Origin: Eonycteris spelaea
Taxonomy: Eukaryota > Chordata > Mammalia > Chiroptera > Pteropodidae
Assembly (NCBI GenBank): GCA_003508835.1
Contig: PUFA01000116.1
Coordinates: 3,038,001-3,102,000, forward strand
Direction of reading: 5' to 3'
DNA: 64,000 bases
Shown: positions 47,379 through 58,510 of the stretch, in pieces
Layout of the letters: each line of letters starts with the position of its first letter
Numbering within the stretch: the first letter of the stretch is position 1
Notes under the pieces: model-generated
Seen by the model: the letters and a program-made list of their open reading frames with translations, nothing else
The model's database searches: none
Told to the model about the DNA's origin: nothing
Program-made: the position numbers and the translations under genes

Positions 47379-48449
47379 GGGTGACATCTGAGATAGAAAA
47401 ATCCATGTTTCCTGACATCGTGAAATACCACACCAGCCCTTTCATCCTGTTTAAGCCATTATTAAGTTGAATTTCTGCCAAATTAAGCTGAACGTTATCC
47501 TAATACAGTTATATTTTTTATCTTAAAAGTTAATGTCATTGCTAATAGAAATTTTAATTTAACATTATTATGTGAAAATGCAAAGAAAAAACAATGCATT
47601 TAATTGATATTGATGTTTACATTTACATTATTTCACATTCTCCAAGGTTAACTTCCTCAATGATAAAAACATATATATATATATATATTTAAATTTTCAA
47701 AGAGAGCAAAGAGCAGAAGAAGTATGATTGACTAAATATTCTGAAATTCTTGATGCAATAAGACTTCTTTCATTAAATCTGAGACATGTTTGTGGACATC
47801 CTATTGTAGAAAGCAAAATCTGTCCATTGCTAGGCGTAAAAAATCATTAGCAACTTTAACAACGAAAATACATTTAAATACAAATCTTATGTTAAAAAAT
47901 TTTTATTTTGTCCATTTGTGTATTTAAAAATAATCCTTACAACTTTTCTCACTTCCCTCCTTTTCCCTCACCTTCATATTTCTTGTTTTGTCCTTAGGTA
48001 ACTGAATTCAGGTTTTATCCCTTTTACGATGCCTATGGAAGTTCTTCCTTCTTAAATTCAATCATGTTTTAAAACTTTGCTTTGTTTCTATAAATAAATT
48101 TTATTACATACACTACTTTTCCTACTCTTCTCTCTCCATATCACTATCGTAAAGGAGCATTTTTCTTTAACATTAGAGATCGTTTCTGTCTAGATAAAAA
48201 TCATTTTGTTTCTTCCCTAATTTTTTCTTTTGTATTTTCTAACTTTCCTCTTAATGATACTAGCCTCGCATCATTACCCAGCATTTTATTTTTTCTAATG
48301 TTGTCTTATTCTCTTTTCTAATACTTCATTTATGGAATCTAGGATTTTCATTATTGGAATCCAACAAATTTCTCTTTTCCTCCTGCATTTTGATCTCCAG
48401 ATTATTGACTAAATTAGTGTTTCTCACAGTGTGAAGAGGAACTACAGGT
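47379..48449. other. AT-rich then pyrimidine-rich intron
   Basis: An (AT)n run lies at 47669-47690. The pyrimidine-rich plus strand at 47940-48400 could be an old minus-strand L1, but I cannot align it. It contains the source-like copy of the 48059/48695 duplication. Confidence 0.45.
48059..48093 (+). repeat. Copy A of a 33-35 bp duplicated segment
   Basis: CAATCATGTTTTAAAACTTT, then GCTTTGTTTCTATAA. It recurs at 48696-48728 with only a 2-base difference. Confidence 0.93.
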
Positions 48450-49030
48450 ATTGAGATCACACAGCAAATAGTTCGACAGCTCCTCGAAATAGCAAAACAT
48501 GGAATTACCATATGACCCAGTCATATCACTCCTAGGTTTATACGCAAGAGAAAGAATGTATGCGCACATAAAAACTGTACACAGTTGTTCACAGCAGCAT
48601 TATTCAAAACAGCCCCAAAGTCCAACAACTGATGAATGAATAATGAAACAGTATATTCATACGATGGAATATTTGCAAATAAGTAGTAATAAAGTCAATC
48701 ATGTTTTAAAACTTTGCTGTTTCTATAACAAAGCTAAAATTGAATAAAATCTTGAAAAAACATTATGCCAACTAACAGAAGCCGGTCACACAAAAGAACC
48801 TATTATGTGATTTGATTTACATAAAAGTCCAGAACAGGCAAATCTATGGACAGAACACAGATTCATGGTTGCCTAGGACTGGGTGCCGTAGGACAATGTG
48901 GAGTGGCTCCTAACAAGTTTGGGGTTTCTACTTGGGATTGGGAAAATGACCAAAAATTAGATTGTGATGATGGTTATACAACTCTGTGAATATGCTAAAA
49001 ATCTTTGAATTATATACTTTAAACGGGAGA
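48450..49030 (+). mobile_element. L1M 3' end, interrupted
   Basis: CATGGAATTACCATATGACC, CACTCCTAGGTTTATACGCA, CACAGCAGCATTATTCAAAA, ACAACTGATGAATGAATAAT, ACATTATGCCAACTAACAGA, GTTGCCTAGGACTGGGTGCC and TGATGATGGTTATACAACTC are ordered L1M 3' UTR motifs. About 50 bp of foreign sequence lies inside at about 48695-48750. Confidence 0.85.
48696..48728 (+). repeat. Copy B of the duplicated segment, inside an L1M
   Basis: CAATCATGTTTTAAAACTTT, then GCTGTTTCTATAA. It lies in the middle of the L1M 3' end, where this sequence does not belong. Confidence 0.93.
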
Positions 49031-50734
49031 TTTTGTGAAAAAAGCAAAAGAAGTCACCTGGATTTTTGGTTAAATGTGTATATCCGGACCATACCTCAAA
49101 CATACTTTATCAAATTTTTACTAAGACTGCAGACTAATGCTGTTTTATTAAAAAAGAAACCTTTGAAAATTCTTATGTATATGAAGGTGCAAGAGCAAGT
49201 TCTAAAATATGTACTATTTTTTTAAATGTGCAAATCGCTACCTATCAGTCTCTGACTCAGTGGTTAACATTTGCACTGGCCTGGCAAATGACGGAAGTGC
49301 TCCTACGTTCCCAAGCATCCACATCCTGGGCATCACACCTCCCCACTTCACTTGGCCTGATCCCTCAATTCTCCACCCTGAATGAAGCCCAGAGGAAAGA
49401 CCTCTTACTTTTGATCTTTCTCATCTTTTCTACCTACAGCAGTAACTACATATATTCCAAAAACCATCCTCCCTTGACATATATATTTTTGTCCGTCTGA
49501 TTCTTTTCTTTGAAATATCAAACCATAAACCATATATACACATTACATTCTAGAGTTATGTCACTGAGTTTCAATAGCCATAGACAACAGAAAAGATTCT
49601 GAAGGTAGTAAAAGATTTTCTGAGGCATCTAGATTTTCCCAGTAGTATCTCGCATAGTCTACCTCTGGCAGAGAGCATCCTCATTCAGATTTCATATTTG
49701 AACACTGTTTGGTCCAGTAAGGATCTGTGAGTGCAGAGGAGGTCTCTCTTCCCTACCTCAGGCCTCTGTGAAAGGAGAGCTCGTGAACTTTTTGGTCGAT
49801 GCAGACTGGGTTTGCTAGCTCAATGACCTGCAGTGTGTTTGGCAGTCATCATATTTAACTGCAGGGAAAGGAGAGCAGAAGAACCAGCTGTTGGAGAGCC
49901 TTAGGGATCTTTTGATGGGAAAGGTATGAAATGATAAAATTTTAGGGCCACACTCTAAGACAGCTGATTTGAATGGTACTAGAAGTTCTTTGGCCTAAAT
50001 TCTCACATCCTCATCCCCACTCTAGATATTGAAAAGACTAGAAATCTCACCATTAGAGATTCATCCTTTTTAGAGTCTTGAAGGCCAGAGAGTCTTACAA
50101 ATTCCTAATTACTATAAAAGCCTCTTAGGGAGTAGATCATAATTTGTGATTATTTGAGAGAGAGAGCTGGTTGCCAAGATGGGTGAGCAGGAACCCAAAG
50201 ATAGAGAAATTCTGAAAAACAAGGTGAGAATTTAGCAAGGCTCTTTCTGATTATTTAGTGGATGAGTCAGACTGGGGAGAAAAAACAACAACAACAACAA
50301 AAAACTAGCTAATTTGTAAGGCTATGATCTCCTTTAAAAACTCAACAATGGAAAAAAAAATCCACACACAGAAAAAAACGTATTTTGTGGTTCAAAGGGA
50401 AAAGTTTACATATAAATAACTATTTGTCTAAAGGAAAAACAAAACAAGCAGGCAAACAAAATAGACAAGAAGACTAGCACACATGCAGGCACTGGATTTC
50501 ATTTGGTTTTGTTTCTGTACATATCAAATTATTGTTATTTGGATTTTCAGTGATTTTAAAAATGAGTACCCTAAAATCATTTCCTCTGTTTGGTCACAGA
50601 GATTCAGGAATGTAAATAGAAATATCAATTTTGTTACAAAAAAACTCAAACATTTTTCTAGCTTATAAAGAAGTTCTATTAAAGAACTTTCTAGAACTAT
50701 TTTGTTTTCATTTATTTGTACCATTACCCAGTAA
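49031..50734. other. Unclassified intron
   Basis: Open frames at 48986-49500 are short and unrecognised. An (AAC)n tract lies at about 50287. No firm repeat. Confidence 0.5.
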
Positions 50735-51080
50735 CTTGGGGTGGCTAAGGAGGGGTGCAAGTCTCGTTTCCACGGACACTCCTGCTGAGCCCGTTTTCCC
50801 GCAGACCACTCCAGTCAATTACTAAACATGGCGAGAGTGTAAGAGTCAGACCGTTTCTGTCTGATGGGTTTCTGACAGGCAATTTCCACGGGGACTGTGG
50901 CCTACACTGTCTCAGGGGCTATTCCTGTGCCATCTTTTTTCCTTCTTGCTCTCCTTCCTCAGGTGTCAGACCTATTCCTCCTTCTTCATCTGTTTATCCT
51001 TCTGAGGCATTTTGCCCAATTAAATATCGAATTCTGTCTTAACCTCTGCTTCTTTAGAGTATCTGAACTGATACATTACT
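50735..51080 (+). mobile_element. Possible old LTR
   Basis: GC-richer block with pyrimidine-rich CTTCTTGCTCTCCTTCCTCA, a CCCAATTAAATATCGAATTC polyadenylation-like tract, and the end AGAGTATCTGAACTGATACA. The shape fits an LTR, but the family is not recognised. Confidence 0.4.
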
Positions 51081-52794
51081 CATAAAAATGTATAGATTTG
51101 TTTCTTTGGTAAAAAAAGCATTATAAAATCAACTAGATAGGATAAGTTGTAAAAATATTTACATCCTTTGAGTAATAACTTGACACACATCGCCCATTTG
51201 CACCAGATGTACACGTTTCAGAATTTTAAAATTTGGCCAACTACAGAAGATAGTTCCTAAAAGATCCACACAGAGAAATCATATTTAATTTCCATATGTA
51301 TAGATATTTATCTTATTTCCACACGCAGAACATTGTTCTTTTAGTCTAGTATTGTTAAAGTACCAAAATCAATATATAAAAAAAGAAAGCGAAGTGTGCT
51401 AGGGATAAACTGCCACAGGGTTAAGACAATTCTTGCAAATCTAAGAGCTACAATTTTATGATTTTTTTCTTTGAAAAACTACTTATAATTCTGCCTGAAA
51501 TCTGAATATTACCAATGCAAGCCAGTCATGGGAGTCAGTCAAAGAGAAAGGCACATAGAAAACACAGTAATCCTAATGATAATTAGCTCAAGTCATAGCT
51601 CTAATTAACTTTTACTTTTGGGGTGTATAAGGTCTGCAGAACTTGGGGCTACCTAATGGATATTTTTCTATCTCCAACGGAGAACCAGTTTCTGATGAGG
51701 TGAATGCTTTCGATTTCTTTGTGCCACTCCCTCCCGCTTGTTCGCCCTATTCTTCTATGCACACAATTGGAAAACAAATTAAGATGACCAAAAGTTCTTT
51801 AGGAATTGAACTGAAAAAGAAATGTATCTCTCCCTGTTAATGTTCTCATCATAGAAAGAAATGGCTTTAAGTGGGGAAAGAATTTGGGTAAAATAGCAAA
51901 TACGGACCTAAATATTTTCATGAGCATGTAGTTGTTTTTGTACAATTAAATCCGGTTTTAGAAATTAATAATTGAGAAAGAGTTTCTAGGTTAACTCACT
52001 ATAATTATAGGAGGACCAACTCCCTGTAGCTAAAAAGAGCGGGGAAAATGACCGAGCATGAAGTAGTGAAAGCACAGTAAAAAATTCTATATATGAACAA
52101 AAAATTAGTTGACAGGTTTGCAAGTGATAAAAGAGAAAATGAATTCCAATTATTATATAATTTAGCCAATACAATCAAATATACTATAACAATTTACAGA
52201 AATACCTAAGGTTCTAAATTTAATAAATTGTTAGTTGATAAGAAAACGTTGGCTCTTCCTATTAATACCAAATTAGTATTTCAAAGAGAGGTATCTTACT
52301 GAAGAGCAAGATGGGACACCGACACATTTAAATAAATGATGTTCATCACTACATAAATACAGATGGTGATTAACTTTCATTTTATTTTTCCAAAGGCAGT
52401 TAATAGTGTTTTCCTAATGCCCTCTGACCTCAGTATGGTTGGACCACGGAAGAAACAAAGGCCAAGAGGCAATGATTACAATCAGGCCTTATTTTCAAAT
52501 TGGAAGTATATGCACTGGGTTATATGTGAACTAATATTTGTAAAGACCATTGATTTTACAACAGAGCTTAGCTCTGAGTCACTGTCCTCCACTTATTCAT
52601 TTTGAATGGCAAACCATAGACTGGATGGAGTCTCAGTTTTCCGGAGCTTGTTTTAAATCAGTAGATTCCTGATCCCTGTTATATCCCACGTGTGATGCAG
52701 CAAAAATAATATTTGGCCATAACTTGAGATGAGAGATTTGGGAACTGATGCAGAACCCATCAGGCAACGCAGGAAGAGGACGCAGCACTGTGAA
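51081..52794. other. AT-rich intron
   Basis: No gene or repeat family recognised. Open frames at 51643-51840 and 52363-52605 look fortuitous. Confidence 0.5.
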
Positions 52795-52850
52795 AGTGTG
52801 TGTGTGTGTGCGTGTGTGTGCATACATGTGTGCGTGAGTGTGTGTGTGCT
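52795..52850 (+). repeat. (TG)n microsatellite, interrupted
   Basis: GTGTGTGTGTGTGTGCGTGT followed by GCATACATGTGTGCGTGAGT and more TG units. Interruptions suggest an old, stable locus. Confidence 0.93.
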
Positions 52851-53039
52851 GGGGGGTTCACAGTCTGGGTAATTTTGGAGAAATGACAGGTTACTTCATC
52901 GACAATACCTTCAGTGGTTTACAATGCACAGGTCAGAAGCAACTTCTAGAGAAACAATGACAAGTGGACCCAAAAATGTAGAAGGAGAATAAAGGGAAAG
53001 CATGGGGCTCTAAGTCAGGCTGGCTGGTGCTGTCTTTCA

Positions 53040-53690
53040 CTCCTTCTTGCACACATACCACCTGTCTGCAAGTCCTGTTGTCTTGACTTCCAAAAACATA
53101 TTCAGAATTGATCATTCCCCACCCTACACTGCTATAACTTAGTCCATCTCTCTTTATCAGGATTATCGCAATAGTTTCCACTACTCTCTCATTTAACTAT
53201 AGTCTTTTCTCAAAACAGCAGCCTGAGATATGATTTTAAATGACCCCACCTCACCCAGAGTACAAGACTTCACAGCCCACCTCTGGCCGCGGACATTCCG
53301 GAAGCTAAGGCCAGACTCCTTCCCTCAAGCTTCCGTCACTCACCAGCGTCCCATTCTGTTCAACGTCCTCTCTTTTCCCAGGGGACCCTTCTCCCATAAC
53401 TCCTTGGGATGTGTTTCCTCATCCCCTTGAGCTCTTTGTTCAAATGCCACCTGAACTGGGGTGTGCCCTGGCCACCCTATTTAACAGGGCAGTCCTCAGC
53501 ATCCCCTCCTAAGAACTTCCCATCCCTTTCCCTGATTTGCTCCCCAAATATATTCAATTTATCAATTTGTTTATTATCTCTACTGGAATGTATCCTTCTG
53601 AGAAAAGTGTTTTTCTGATTTGTTTACTGCTTTAGCGTGAATAATACTGCCATGTTTTAGTAAATATTAAGTGAAATGACTTGAATCCTA
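53040..53690 (+). mobile_element. L2 LINE, about 650 bp, ORF2 end plus 3' UTR
   Basis: TCAGGATTATCGCAATAGTT (L2 GATTACTGCAATAGCC), TTTTCTCAAAACAGCAGCCT, TTTGTTCAAATGCCACCTGA, AATTTATCAATTTGTTTATT and CTACTGGAATGTATCCTTCT follow L2 from the reverse-transcriptase end (C-N-S-L-L block) to the tail. The open frames at 53230-53618 are chance. Confidence 0.8.
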
Positions 53691-54609
53691 GATCTACTAA
53701 CTCTTGTCATACATTACTGTACTCAGATAAAAAATTCATCTGATCTGATAAACAATTATTTAACCTTTAAGACCCTGAGAAGTTATACCTGCCACATATG
53801 CTAATGAAATACCAGCGGCTGTTCTATGCCAGCACAATCAGGACCTCTTACCTAAAGTTCTGGGGGGAGGAGTAGGTGACAGAGGCTGACAGTCTAGGTG
53901 GGGATAAGAAATCTTCTAGTCTCTTGTGCACGTGACTATAAAATGTATCCAGTGAGATTCACAGGCTCTAAACTGACGAGCTCTGTTCAACTCACTGAAC
54001 GCCACATTGGGTGTCCTCTGAAGAAACTGGTTTGTCAGTTAGCAAAACTGTTACTAATATTAGTAAAGAAATCTCAATGGTGAAATTAAAGATATTAAAA
54101 ATAGGTAGTTTGGCAAAACATCTCTGAGAGACACCCACAGCTGGTATAAGTTGGTAGAAGACTCCACTGAGGCCTGTGACCTGAGCCTTGGAGAAAATCC
54201 TAGAGTCTGGATGACTTCATGATCCTGTTCCAGCCACCAGCTTAGGAGGTTCTCTGTTGCCTGGCACCAACTTTGAGTGCGGCTGCATCCTACTTCTAAA
54301 ATAATGCCACTGCTGCCTGAAGGAGACATTTTAGTCAAGGTACAGCAAGTCAGAAGTCTAGGACTTCACCGAGCTTACAGAAGAGTTGGAATTAACAGTG
54401 TTGTGCAGACTGCTGTTATCATTCATTTAATAAATGTCTATGTGGTGCACGAGACCTTGGCCTGTGACTTCCTTTCACTGCTGCATGGTGGTAAAGTTAC
54501 TTGAGAAGAGCTATTCCTTACTTACCTCATGTTCCAGTGGCTGGCGTCTTTAAAAAGGAATCTAAAAGAATGTGTATGCAAATTGGCTAAGGTCAATCTA
54601 TAATTCTGT
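53691..54609. other. Unclassified intron
   Basis: Contains a recursive-splice-like motif on the minus strand at 53852 (see findings). Open frames at 53898-54504 are not recognised. Confidence 0.5.
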
Positions 54610-54735
54610 TCTTCAGATCATTTGTGTCAGAATCACCTGAAGTTTCAAATTCCTCAATTTCTCAGCATCTGCATTTTAACATTCTAGGGGCGGGGCTGCA
54701 ACCCTGAGTCGTAAGGAGTTCCGCTAGTGGCTTTC
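54610..54735. mobile_element. Possible MER5-type hAT-Charlie fragment
   Basis: GTGTCAGAATCACCTGAAGT, then CAGCATCTGCATTTTAACAT and GGGGCGGGGCTGCAACCCTG, resemble MER5A (GCATCAGAATCACCTGGAGG, GGGCCTGAGAATTTGCATTT). Confidence 0.45.
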
Positions 54736-56069
54736 ATATACTCTGAGGACTCGGCTAATGAAGATACAACCAAGGAAGATCATGACCATTTGCCAACAGC
54801 ATTTCTCAATAGCAGATCAAAGACCCAAGAGGGAAGAAATATGCTCCTGACTGCTGGGTTTGAAAACCAAAATCTGTAAAGCAACAGTAAATAGCAAACG
54901 ATAAAGCCTTCATCTCCTATAAAGTCTGTGCCATAAATTTGTGGTTATAGCTCTTTGCTTACCCATCTAGATGGAAATAGATCAAGACTGGCTGTGGGCA
55001 TCCAGCAAGCTCATCCATGGCCACAATATTCCACTGTCATCTGGGTAGAAGTATCCATAGCTTTCCCGCTGACTACTGTGCCGCACTGTCTGTGGCAGCA
55101 GTGAACACCTGGCCCAGAGCCCATCATATTAAATGCGTCTTTGGATGAAGATCGTTCTGGCTATTGGGCTACTTTTTCTCACATCAGTAAGCTCCAGTTT
55201 ATTCACACATAAGACATACTGTCTGACTTTCATCCACTCTTCCAATATGTATTGAGAGCCTTTTTCAACTTATGTAATTTTAATACCATGAAAGATTAAA
55301 GAAGCAGAGGTCTAGATCAGGACTTCTGTCTACGAGTTGTTATTCATCATTGTCATGTCGCAGAGGGAAGAAACACCCTGGTACCCGAGTCAGAGCTCCT
55401 GAATTCAGGTGCTGGACACCAACTCAGTGGTGAGTCAGTAAACCTCCTAGGGCTTTTACTTCTTTTAGAAACAGGAAATAAACTGCTTGCTTTACCTCTT
55501 TTTCATTAGTTTACTAATCCACTTGCACGTATTTATTTGTCATCTACTATATTCCAGGTATTTTCTAGGACCTTAGGGAATACAGTAGGGAACAAGGCAT
55601 GTAAGATCACTGCTTAATATTAGAAAAACATATACATACAGATATATAAACATATATTTACATAAACAGATAAACATATGTGAGTATTAATATATTTTTC
55701 TGAGGCAAATATATGTGCACATATATATTTTTAAAGTTTAAATCAAAGCCTTGTCTAAGGATGCAATGTATTTTTTTAGATCTCAAATTGTATGATTTAA
55801 GATAAGAAAGGCAATAATCTAATGAAAGATATATTGCTCTAAACAACGAACCTAGCACTTTAATAAACTATGTCTCCATACTTCACTGATGATAAAAAAA
55901 TTGACTTCTGGCAGGGTGCCTTCCGCAGTATAGGAAGCATGTTAGGTTCACGCTACAGAATCTATCATTAAGAGAATCTTCCTTTTTACTCATCTTTTCA
56001 TTACTTAAGAACCAATATACTCATGATAAGATGGCTTCTCATGTAAGGCAGTCTGAAGTGTGCAGTCTC
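54736..56069. other. Unclassified intron with old repeat traces
   Basis: A weak partial MIR at 55390-55480 (AACTCAGTGGTGAGTCAGTA, AACCTCCTAGGGCTTTTACT) and a reversed L2 tail at 55530-55620 (CATCTACTATATTCCAGGTA, AATACAGTAGGGAACAAGGC). The rest is AT-rich, with a TATA/CATA-rich patch at 55625-55730. Confidence 0.45.
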
Positions 56070-56648
56070 TAACGTGGTCCCAACGACCTCTGTCTCCCTG
56101 TGCAATCCCTTTCCTTTAAGTGTGGGTTGGATTTGGAGACTCATGTCTAACCAGCTGTACATAACAGAACTGATGGGATGTCGTTTCCAAAACAGAAATA
56201 TAAAAACCTTTGGCTTATGTCTCAGAAACTTTCTTGCTTACTGGCCTTCCTCTCCTGTCCCCTTCCCTTGTATCCCTTCCTCCCCTACTCCACACACCCT
56301 TGCCCCTCAGCCCAACCACCAGTAGGAGAGGCCACTTAAAGACGAGAGGACCTGAAGGGTCAGAACCCCAGGGAAAACTAAGGCACCCCAGCCAACAACC
56401 AGCATCGACCGCCCATCGAGCGAGTGCATCCTCTTGGAAGCAGACCCTCCGGCCCAGCCAAGGCTGCGAATGATGCAGCCACACCCAGCCATCTGGGTAC
56501 AAGCTCATGAGAGACCCTGAGCCAGAGTCTCCCACTTACACCATCCCTGAGTTCCTGATCTAGAGTAACCGTGAGATAATAACGTTTGTTGTTTTAAGCC
56601 GGTAAGCTCTGGAGGTATTAGCTACACAGCAATAGGTGACTAATACAT
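56070..56648 (+). mobile_element. MaLR-type LTR (MLT1-like), about 580 bp
   Basis: CCCAACGACCTCTGTCTCCC, TGGGTTGGATTTGGAGACTC, AGAGGCCACTTAAAGACGAG, CAGCCAACAACCAGCATCGA, ACACCATCCCTGAGTTCCTG and the typical end TTTGTTGTTTTAAGCCGGTA, then GCAATAGGTGACTAATACAT. It lies only about 300 bp downstream of the exon in transcription direction and antisense to the gene. Open frames on both strands are by-products. Confidence 0.72.
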
Positions 56649-56942
56649 AATGCAAAGACCTGACTCTTAAGGATAGTACTATGAGAATGAATCAGTTTGA
56701 ATCTTATGCTTTATAACTCAAATATCTGAATTAGACTCGAAGAATATGATGACATCATATTAATTCCTTTATCATGAAGAAACATACATTTGCCACTCTT
56801 TAACTGAATGAACTGAATGGGATTAGAGTTTGTTTTTTCATGAGACCTACTGAGTTCACTGAAACAAATATGAATACTTTATAATCAAACTTCATTAAAA
56901 CCCTGTTTTTTAGCAATGTATTAATTGTCAATAAAAATTGGT

Positions 56943-56953
56943 AATCTTACCTC
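56943..56953 (-). other. CNTNAP2: 5' splice site of intron 9
   Basis: Read on the minus strand, the exon ends TTTGGAG and the intron begins GTAAGATTAC. GTAAG is the preferred mammalian donor. The exon's last base is G, and the preceding AG completes a strong AG|GTAAG-like match (here GAG|GTAAG). Confidence 0.94.
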
Positions 56954-57100
56954 CAAAGAAGTACTTCTCGCCAGTTTTAACTTGAAGAGGACTATTAGTG
57001 CGAACTGCTGATGCCTCATCTCCATCGATGGTGAGAATAGCAAAATTTTCCTTAGCCAGGAAACGAACCTCATGCCACTGTCCATCGTTCAACCCAGAAC
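56951..57100 (-). CDS. CNTNAP2: CNTNAP2 coding exon, laminin G domain 2 (probable human exon 9)
   Basis: This internal exon is 150 bp and begins and ends in phase 1. Two bases complete a codon, 49 whole codons follow (S-G-L-N-D-G-Q-W at the start, K-T-G-E-K-Y-F-F-G at the end), and one base is left over. The GQWHEVRF segment is the classic laminin-G core strand motif (D-G-x-W-H). ILTIDGDEA and KYFFGG are the later strands of the same fold. Paralogues CNTNAP4 and CNTNAP5 differ strongly over this stretch, as I remember them, while it agrees with human Caspr2 throughout. If Asn in G-L-N-D is human Asn454, the exon covers about c.1349-1498, residues 450-500, in laminin G domain 2 on the extracellular side. 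There are no stops, frameshifts or missing core residues, so it appears functional. Because the phases match, skipping it would delete 50 residues in frame. The exon number is inferred by codon counting. Confidence 0.96.
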
Positions 57101-57125
57101 CTGATAAGTACAAAATCAAAGTCAA
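57101..57125 (-). other. CNTNAP2: 3' splice site of intron 8
   Basis: Read on the minus strand, the intron ends TTTTGTACTTATCAG, then the exon begins GTTCTGG. The CAG acceptor is at 57103-57101. The tract upstream is only moderately pyrimidine-rich, so the acceptor looks usable but not strong. The open frame continues a short way into the intron by chance. The AG position and the protein alignment together fix the exon start at 57100. Confidence 0.93.
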
Positions 57126-58144
57126 GTTATTGTCTTAGGATGGTTCAGTTTAAAACAATTTTTCTTATCAAGATAGTCAGAACTTTATATATAAAAATTA
57201 ATATTTTTTCATCTAGGAAAATCTGGTGATACTTAAAATCAATATCTCATGTTTCTTTAATATAATAAGTGGTTTTATTCTCCATTGAACCACATAAAGC
57301 ATAACATAACCCAGTCTAAGGAAACAGCACTAATGTGCCATTGGAGTACTTGGGGAAATGAACGGAGTGAATAAAGTGATGATGAACTACTTCAATTTAA
57401 TAACTTATTTTCTGGCTACCTTCACTAGACTCTAATCTCATAAGAAAATGGGTTTATGACTTTTGTCTAATATCTCTGTTTTTATAAGCTTTTTAGTACT
57501 GTTATGTTTTCTCAATAACCACATCTGGCAGATATAGTTTATAGAAATTAAAGACTAAAGAATAAGTGTGTGAGTACGTACAGTTATTGGTGCTAACTGA
57601 CCACTAATAACCTTGGGAAATAATACCAGAATTAACTGATCATTTATAAATATGGTATCTTTATAATGAAGTAGGTTATATCTAAACAAATAAAAACAAC
57701 AAAATAAATCAACAACTCCCACCCCTAACAATATTCCACTGCCGCCTCACACTGAGATCTTTAGAAAGAAATTCTTTTAAGCTCTCCATTACACTGACAA
57801 TAATTTAAAGTTTCTGTTTAATTTGTGTTCATTTTATGAAGACTAATTAGAAAATTAAGGAGCATACAGAGGAGAACAGCCGTTTAACATCAATATCTGA
57901 ATGTTTGAGAAGCACTAAGAGACCAAGAAGTCTATGAGGGTCAGAATGGCCTTCTTCGACCTTATGAAGACCTACGCTCTGGCAAAAGGAGGATATTCTG
58001 TTCTAGTCTGCTCCAGAAAGAATTATCTAGGTAGGAGTTACTTGAAGATACCTTTCATGTTTACAAAAGAGAAGCATAGCAAGTAAAGGTATTCAAAAAT
58101 GGAATGAGAGTAAATTAATGAAGCACTGGTGATGGCTTCTGGCT
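57126..58144. other. Intron 8, unclassified
   Basis: AT-rich sequence directly upstream of the exon. Pyrimidine tracts and branch points must lie here, but none is distinctive. No firm repeat. Confidence 0.55.
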
Positions 58145-58510
58145 TCTGATCACAGGTGGGCAAACATCCACTTATAGGCCGAATCCAGTCTGGGGCCATC
58201 TGTTTTTGTACAGCCTGAGAGCTAAAAATAGTTCTCACATATTTAAACAGTTGAAAAAGAAAATTAATAATAACATTAAATTACATGAGAAACTTAAATA
58301 AAATTCAAATTTTAGTGTCCATCTAAAATTTTATTGGAATACACCAAGCTCACTTGTTGACATACTGTCAAAGACAGACTTAAATCAATAGTGGCTGTAG
58401 AGACTCCATTGCCCATGAAGCCCCAACTATATATTGGGTGGTCCTTCACAGAAAAAACATAAACTAGCAGTTGGTTACCATTGAGAAAAAAGTTAAAGCC
58501 TGTTGATACT
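58145..58510. mobile_element. hAT-Charlie DNA transposon, longer form
   Basis: GGTGGGCAAACATCCACTTA, CTGTTTTTGTACAGCCTGAG, AGCTAAAAATAGTTCTCACA, TTTAGTGTCCATCTAAAATT, TTATTGGAATACACCAAGCT and GTTGACATACTGTCAAAGAC. Same family as 47160-47378 but keeps the central GTACAGCCTGAGAGCTAA segment. Confidence 0.8.

Larger units (their letters stand above)
1..56950 (-). other. CNTNAP2: Intron 9 of CNTNAP2 (5' part, continues off the left edge)
   Basis: Everything downstream of the donor at 56950 in the direction of transcription. No further CNTNAP2 exon is visible, so the intron exceeds 56.9 kb. Repeat content is itemised in separate entries. Confidence 0.88.

Noticed and set aside
56074..56535. Overlapping open frames on both strands near the exon (83, 87 and 106 codons)
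   Set aside because: They fall inside an LTR with a recognisable 3' end and do not carry laminin-G, EGF or fibrinogen-like sequence, so they are not a further CNTNAP2 exon.
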